Below are positions 7,267 through 10,981 of a stretch of DNA of 10,981 nucleotides, one piece after another; the stretch's first letter is position 1; the number at the start of each line of letters is the position of its first letter. Made by a program: the position numbers and the translations under genes. Source of the stretch: Nephromyces sp. MM_2019 (Eukaryota; Apicomplexa; Aconoidasida; Nephromycida); the NCBI GenBank assembly GCA_015657535.1, contig JADHZB010001981.1, forward strand, positions 2,704 to 13,684. Reading direction: 5' to 3'. The notes under the pieces are model-generated. The model did not search any database. It saw nothing but the letters and a program-made list of their open reading frames with translations, and was not told the DNA's origin.

Positions 7267-7349
7267 TCACTTCTTGGCCTTAGTCGCGGTTGATGTGTGT
7301 TGCAAGCTGCAGGCCTTCTTTGATGTCTTCTGACCTTTGAAGGTCCTGC
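7267..7349 (-). CDS. Candidate 3'-terminal exon with a basic tail, minus strand
   Basis: On the minus strand, GAAGAGTAG (acceptor AG at 7351-7350) is followed by a phase-1 exon encoding RTFKGQKTSKKACSLQH and then TSTATKAKK before TGA at 7269-7267. The lysine-rich C-terminus resembles the tail of a ribosomal or nuclear protein, but no family is identifiable from 26 residues. Its upstream exons would have to lie to the right, antisense to the C2orf69-like gene, which is a difficulty. It may be a gene fragment or chance. Confidence 0.25.
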
Positions 7350-7554
7350 CTACTCTTCCTTCAATGCTTATGTTACTTACGCACACCTCGTCAACACTTT
7401 GCTCCACACACACGCACCATAATACTTCTCTTCATACGCCCACCACAACACTTCACTCCGCAAACGCACCACGACGCTTTTCTCCACACACACACACACC
7501 ACAACACCACCCTCTGCGTGTTTGAAAGCTTATCCCTTCCTTATTTCGAAAACG
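7350..7554. other. CA-rich sequence upstream of the C2orf69-like gene
   Basis: CA-rich sequence with imperfect repeats of CACACGCACCA(T/C)AA(T/C)AC and CTTCACTCC lies immediately 5' of the ATG at 7555. No TATA-like or other promoter element can be assigned. Confidence 0.5.
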
Positions 7555-7747
7555 ATGCCTATCGCTTGTGGTGTATTCCGCATCACTGGGCATGAAGGTA
7601 GGAAGAATTGGGTGCTATTTAGGCGTGCTGGAGCCTCCAAAGAGGCTGAATCAACGGGAAAATTCCAATCGGAAGGAGCGAGAAGCTATGCTCTTCCTAT
7701 TCATCGCTGCATCGTCTTCTTTCCGGGAGATATCAGCGATTTCTTCA
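7555..7747 (+). CDS. C2orf69: C2orf69-like gene, exon 1 (3' boundary uncertain)
   Basis: ATG 7555 is the first ATG after the in-frame stop TAA at 7420-7422. Residues 53-59, IVFFPGD, match the family's N-terminal FPGD motif. The first 50 residues are not conserved, and no clear mitochondrial presequence is visible, although they carry several arginines and lysines. The donor at 7748 (GTGGAA) is phase 1 and gives a 26-residue spacing from the D of FPGD to the YSLE glutamate, close to the family. The frame stays open to TGA at 8008-8010. Phase-1 donors also exist at 7808 (GTGAAG), 7979 (GTATTA) and 7988 (GTGTAT), which would add up to 80 acidic, serine-rich residues. Their composition looks coding, so the longer exon is a real alternative. 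Confidence 0.65.
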
Positions 7748-10700
7748 GTGGAAAAGCCGAGAAACTGAGCTGTTCTAATGTAAAAAACCGAACTAACGTA
7801 TGTAAAAGTGAAGTTGTACGTACACCCCATGTTGAAGATAAGGGAGGATGCTCTCTACATCACGTCAGCACTGAAGAAGCTTCTCTTGAAGCAGGGAAAG
7901 CTGAAAATCCTCAAGATTTTAGTGCTGTTGATGGCTCTGAAGCTGTGTGTGCGGGGGATATACCTAGTGAAGATTCGGGTATTAGAGGTGTATCTGGTTG
8001 TCTTTTATGAGGTGGTGGTTCGTGTGTGTGGTGCTGAAGAGATTTGCGTGTGTGGTGTTGAAGTGGTGAGTGTGTGTTTATTGTTGCACAGCTTTATGCG
8101 GAGTTTGTTGGAGATCTGGCTTTGCAGTGTTTATTGAAGAACTGCATATGCGTGTGGCACACCTTTCAGATCTGCATGTGTGTAGTCATATTGAAGAACT
8201 ACGTATGTGTGTGTGCAGCTTTGCATGCATTTTCTATGTTAACGAGGCTACCTAAGTTCTTACCGATTTGATAAGCTTATATTCTAAAGTTTTCGAATGA
8301 AGTTTTATTGAGTTTTTTGCTATGCAAAAGTGTGTGTTTGCCTACACACACACACTTGTGTGTATACTCATAGGTGTGGACACGCGGGAGCACTCGTCTG
8401 CAACAGCATCCATATAACCTTGAATACTTGAAGACACATTAAAAAGTGCACGCACACTTATTATCACGCACGGTCTACATAGGGATCCATGCTCTAATCG
8501 ACAAAGACTGAAGTATGTATGCTAACACACACACTGCAAGAGTGCAGACAGCATTGCACGCACACTAACACATACCAACACGCACACATTCACCAACAGG
8601 CACCCACACACACCAGCACATAACCAGACACACTCACACACCAATCAACATGAAACCACGCACCTACCACGCACACAAGCCCCCATACGCACACACGCCA
8701 TCTCACCCTCATTCTACAAGCTGCTTTTTCAGCTGATTTTCAAGCCTTTGAAGACGAAGCAGTCAAGTGTGTGCACTACCCTTATAGCCTAGAGGCTTTG
8801 ATGTGGATACTCTCCAGGAAGTTTCCTGAAGATCACATCCTCATCATACGGCCTAGCCTCATTCGCAATGGCTACGCCTGCTACATCAACTTCTGGCCTT
8901 GTGATGAGGTGGGAAACCCTCGCTCCATTAGGCTAGTCTATGAGAGCTTCAAGTTGTGTGAGAGAGGTGCTCTTACACCTTCAGAGTTAGAGGAAGAGGG
9001 TGTACGTGTGTGTGATATGAGAGCTTCTATCAGCAGGGGAGCTACTGAGAGTTTGTTGGAATCGATTAGGAGAAACTCAAAGAAGTTTGTTAATCCTGGT
9101 AGGGGGGGGTTTCGGAGCGGTGCGTGTGTGGATATGTGTGTTTGTGTGTGGGTGTTGGGTGGAATTCTTGTGTTTATGTGTGTGTGTTTGTCTGAATTTG
9201 CGTAGGCCTATACCATACAGGGTATCCCTATGTTTTTTTGTGGAAACTTTTCATCATCACATACTAGTTTGTATGCTTGCATTTCCATCCAACACCTCTC
9301 TTATATTACCATCTGTGTGTGTGTGTGTGTGCACAATCATTTATGTTTACTCTTTTTAGCCTACCAATCGGCCTTTTTCTCTGGCCTGAAAGACTCCCAA
9401 CTTCTCTACTCTTTACAAACAGTAGGGTGGTAGGTATGTGTGTAGTGGTGTGTGTTGATTTTGTGTGTGCTGATCACGTGTGTGTATCACCTGCGTGTGT
9501 CAGGTGTGTGCTATTCACGATTTTGGCCCCTCTTCCTTGCAGCGGCTCATCTTAACGCTTTACTGAGGAATGTTTTCTCCCTCGTCTTTCAAGCTCTGCC
9601 GAGCTCTGAAACCCCCTTCAGCGAGTCGAAGGTTGAACCTTTAAGAGGCTCACCCCCCCCTCACCCCCCCTACCCCCCTTTAGTACTTGCAGGCTTCAGC
9701 AAAGGGTGTGTAGTGCTGACTGCACTGCTTAGAGAGATGGAGAAATTCAAAAGGTTGTACACTGGTGAGGTGCTCTCAGCGCATTACCTTGACCCAGGAT
9801 TATCTTCAGAGAAGGGGGTTCTCTTTGAAGTCTTTGATAAGTCTCTCTGTGTGTTGCACACACCGTCTTCGTCGGTGCAGGCATCATCTTCTTCGTTGAT
9901 ACACATACCATCATCATCTTCATCCCACCCAACATCATCGTCTTCTCCTTCCCCCATGCCTTCTACTTCACTCCCCAAAACTTTCGCTTCCCCTTCTTCC
10001 CCCAATGTATGTACATCGAGAAAGCGAGGGCATGTAAGCAGTGCGATTCCATGCCCTCAATCTTCCTATGAGGCAATTCATAATGCAACCACTCGTAGCC
10101 GTCCTCTACCTCCTCATGATGATGCAAATTTGCGTAGTTTTCGCTTGAAAAGCAGCGATTTCTTGGAGAAAAAAAGCTGTCTTTGGCGTACTCCTGATTC
10201 TGAAGATGAGCACTGGAGTAGTAGCAATCGCTACGCTCACTCGCTTGAAGAAAATCCGCACACACAGCAACATATAAGCCAAAATACTGAGAACATTGCT
10301 CCCATTAAGAAAGCATTGAGAGAAAAAGAGTTTGATAAGCAAACCAAGTGTGTGAAAGATTTGATTTCCGCTGAAGCTTTTGGGAGGAATCGCATCGATA
10401 ATGATAGCTTATATAAGAATAGTAGTAGTACGACTCGCTTTAGAGATAGAGATAATGCTAGGAATTGTGTAAGCTACACCTCTGATACTGAGAAAAACGC
10501 CCTCATTAGCTTCAAGGTTGAAGGCGTTTTCGCAGAAAAAGAAGAAGAAGAAGAGGATGTTTCTTCATCTTGTTGTCTTCAAGCTGAGAAACCTTTAACC
10601 CGAGTAAAAGGCGAGCAAATTGATGGTTTTTGTTGTTATACGTTGGAATTAGTTGTTTTCGCTGTTATATTGCGGTGCTTCTTATTGATCTTCATCTTCT

Positions 10701-10981
10701 TGGCATTCTTCTCGCTCTCCTTTGTGTGTCTATTCTTCATCATTTCTTTTTTTTTGCACCCCTTTTTGTGCTCCTTCTTCTTCTCCCTCTTCTTCTCCCT
10801 CTTCTCCCTCTTCTTCCTCTTCTTCTTCCTCTTCTTCTTCCTCTTCTTCTTCCTCTTCTTCACCCTCTTCTTCTTCCTCTTCTTCGTCTTCTTCTCCCTC
10901 TTCTTCTCCTTCTTCTTCTCCCTCTTCTTCTCCCTCTTCTTCTCCTTCTTCTTCTCCTTCTTCTTCTTCGTCTTTTTCTCC
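7555..10981 (+). CDS. C2orf69: C2orf69 (UPF0565) family alpha/beta-hydrolase-like protein, three exons, 3' end open
   Basis: Joining 7555-7747, 8733-9098 and 9543 onward gives a continuous frame in which both introns are GT-AG and phase 1. Family blocks appear in the expected order: FFPGD (residues 55-59), YSLEALMWILSRKFP (82-96), a YACYINF block, HLNALLRNVF after the second junction, GFSKG then CVVL with the presumed nucleophile Ser239, YLDPG (Asp270), HTP (His292), and a final block ending FKVEGVF at residue 516. The human protein is about 385 residues; the excess is in insertions at roughly 115-185, a serine-rich one at 295-330 and charged sequence to about 490. The animal member is reported to be mitochondrial, to bind glycogen branching enzyme and, when lost, to cause respiratory-chain and inflammatory disease. 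No enzymatic activity is established that I know of. The catalytic triad is inference, and numbering depends on the first donor. Confidence 0.8.
7748..8732 (+). other. Intron 1 of the C2orf69-like gene
   Basis: The acceptor is TTTTTCAG at 8725-8732. The 5' half, from about 7940 to 8337, is TG-rich; the 3' half, from about 8344 to 8700, is CA-rich. Between them an inverted repeat AAGTGTGTGT (8328-8337) / ACACACACTT (8348-8357) with a 10-base loop marks the polarity switch. A donor further right would shorten the intron by up to 240 bases. Confidence 0.6.
7813..7826. promoter_or_regulatory. GGTGTACNTACACC motif, copy 4 (one mismatch)
   Basis: Reads GTTGTACGTACACC, with T in place of the second G. 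It lies in or just after exon 1 of the C2orf69-like gene, depending on the donor used. Confidence 0.35.
8733..9098 (+). CDS. C2orf69: C2orf69-like gene, exon 2
   Basis: This 366-nt exon encodes residues 65-187 (short exon 1 model). It begins DFQAFEDEAVKCVHYPYSLE, then ALMWILSRKFPEDHILIIRP and NGYACYINFWP, which parallel the family's block of a Leu-rich helix, an arginine-Phe-Pro turn, a beta strand and a Cys-Tyr-x-Asn-Phe segment. The C-terminal half, from VGNPRSIRLVYESF to RRNSKKFVNP, is an insertion of about 60 residues relative to animal members, rich in Glu, Ser and Arg. The donor is CCTG|GTAGGG at 9099, phase 1. Immediately past it the frame becomes translated TG repeat, supporting the boundary. 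Confidence 0.78.
9099..9542 (+). other. Intron 2 of the C2orf69-like gene
   Basis: It begins GTAGGGGGGG and ends CCTCTTCCTTGCAG at 9542, a consensus acceptor. It is TG-rich near both ends and includes a (TG)n run at about 9312-9332. Unlike intron 1 it has no CA-rich half. Confidence 0.72.
9543..10981 (+). CDS. C2orf69: C2orf69-like gene, exon 3, open at the window edge
   Basis: The frame set by the exon 2 donor runs without a stop from 9543 to 10981. In order: HLNALLRNVFSLVFQALPSS, a short proline-rich linker (9650-9680), LVLAGFSKGCVVLTALLREM with the nucleophile AGC at 9698-9700, YLDPG at 9785-9799, FEVFDKSLCVLHTPSSS (9824-9874), and a serine/proline-rich insertion (9866-10005). About 160 charged residues follow, including REKEFDKQTKCVKDL, then CVSYTSDTEKN and ISFKVEGVF ending at 10531. 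That last block aligns without gaps to the family's C-terminus. After it come an acidic EEEEED run, about 30 mixed residues, and a phenylalanine-rich frame read from polypyrimidine DNA. The true stop or next donor is unknown; GTAAAA at 10604 is one possible donor. Confidence 0.8.
10739..10981. repeat. Polypyrimidine (CTT/CTC)n tract running off the window
   Basis: The plus strand is almost purely C/T, with 12-bp periodic units CTCTTCTTCTTC (about 10806-10858) and TCCCTCTTCTTC variants to the end. The lack of stops in every plus-strand frame, and the lysine/arginine frame on the minus strand, follow from base composition. It could be intron, 3' untranslated region or, less likely, real poly-Phe coding. 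Mirror symmetry makes triplex formation possible. Confidence 0.9.

Noticed and set aside
757..9723. Shared 13-mer GTAGTGCTGACTG near 757 and near 9711
   Set aside because: The two lie in opposite reading senses within different coding segments, with no extended similarity; treated as chance.
9747..10342. Minus-strand open frames opposite exon 3
   Set aside because: They are shadows of the plus-strand C2orf69-like coding sequence, which has family motifs.
10636..10863. Minus-strand lysine/arginine-rich open frame
   Set aside because: It is the complement of the CTT/CTC tract and follows from base composition; the plus strand carries the conserved gene.

Overview
This is a eukaryotic window: protein-coding segments are split by GT-AG introns, and most of the rest is CA/TG-rich low-complexity DNA with micro- and minisatellites. 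The mix of serine-rich and acidic insertions in a conserved protein, short exons and abundant dinucleotide repeats fits a protist. An apicomplexan or coccidian-like lineage is my guess, but the sequence does not prove it. I see no bacterial operon signals, tRNA, rRNA, CRISPR array or transposase.

Layout. 1-582 is an array of a 20-bp repeat with one ambiguous base. 613-807 and 1670-1790 are two phase-compatible exon candidates of an unidentified minus-strand gene; the 20-bp array would lie in its next intron. 840-1150 is a G-rich degenerate minisatellite with a canonical G-quadruplex motif. 1400-5100 is mostly CA-rich or TG-rich sequence interrupted by short unique islands, some coding-like, plus a 57-bp tandem duplication at 4817-4930. 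5100-7350 is less repetitive and holds several unassigned coding-like segments: plus 5649-5894, plus 6192-6428, minus 6630-6845 and minus 7267-7349.

The one gene I can identify runs from about 7555 off the right edge on the plus strand. Three exons (7555-7747, 8733-9098, 9543 onward) join in a consistent phase and encode a divergent homologue of the C2orf69 (UPF0565) alpha/beta-hydrolase-like family. It has the FFPGD motif near the N-terminus, a block starting YSLEALMWIL, the nucleophile-elbow motif GFSKG followed by CVVL, a YLDPG block, a candidate HTP histidine, and a C-terminal block ending FKVEGVF at 10531. The reading frame then stays open through a polypyrimidine tract to the window edge, so the true 3' end is not seen.

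Beyond this gene, the strongest unexplained signal is a near-palindrome GGTGTACNTACACC found exactly three times and once with one mismatch, always in unique sequence. Intron 1 of the C2orf69-like gene is also built from a TG-rich half and a CA-rich half meeting at a small inverted repeat, so its transcript could fold back on itself.
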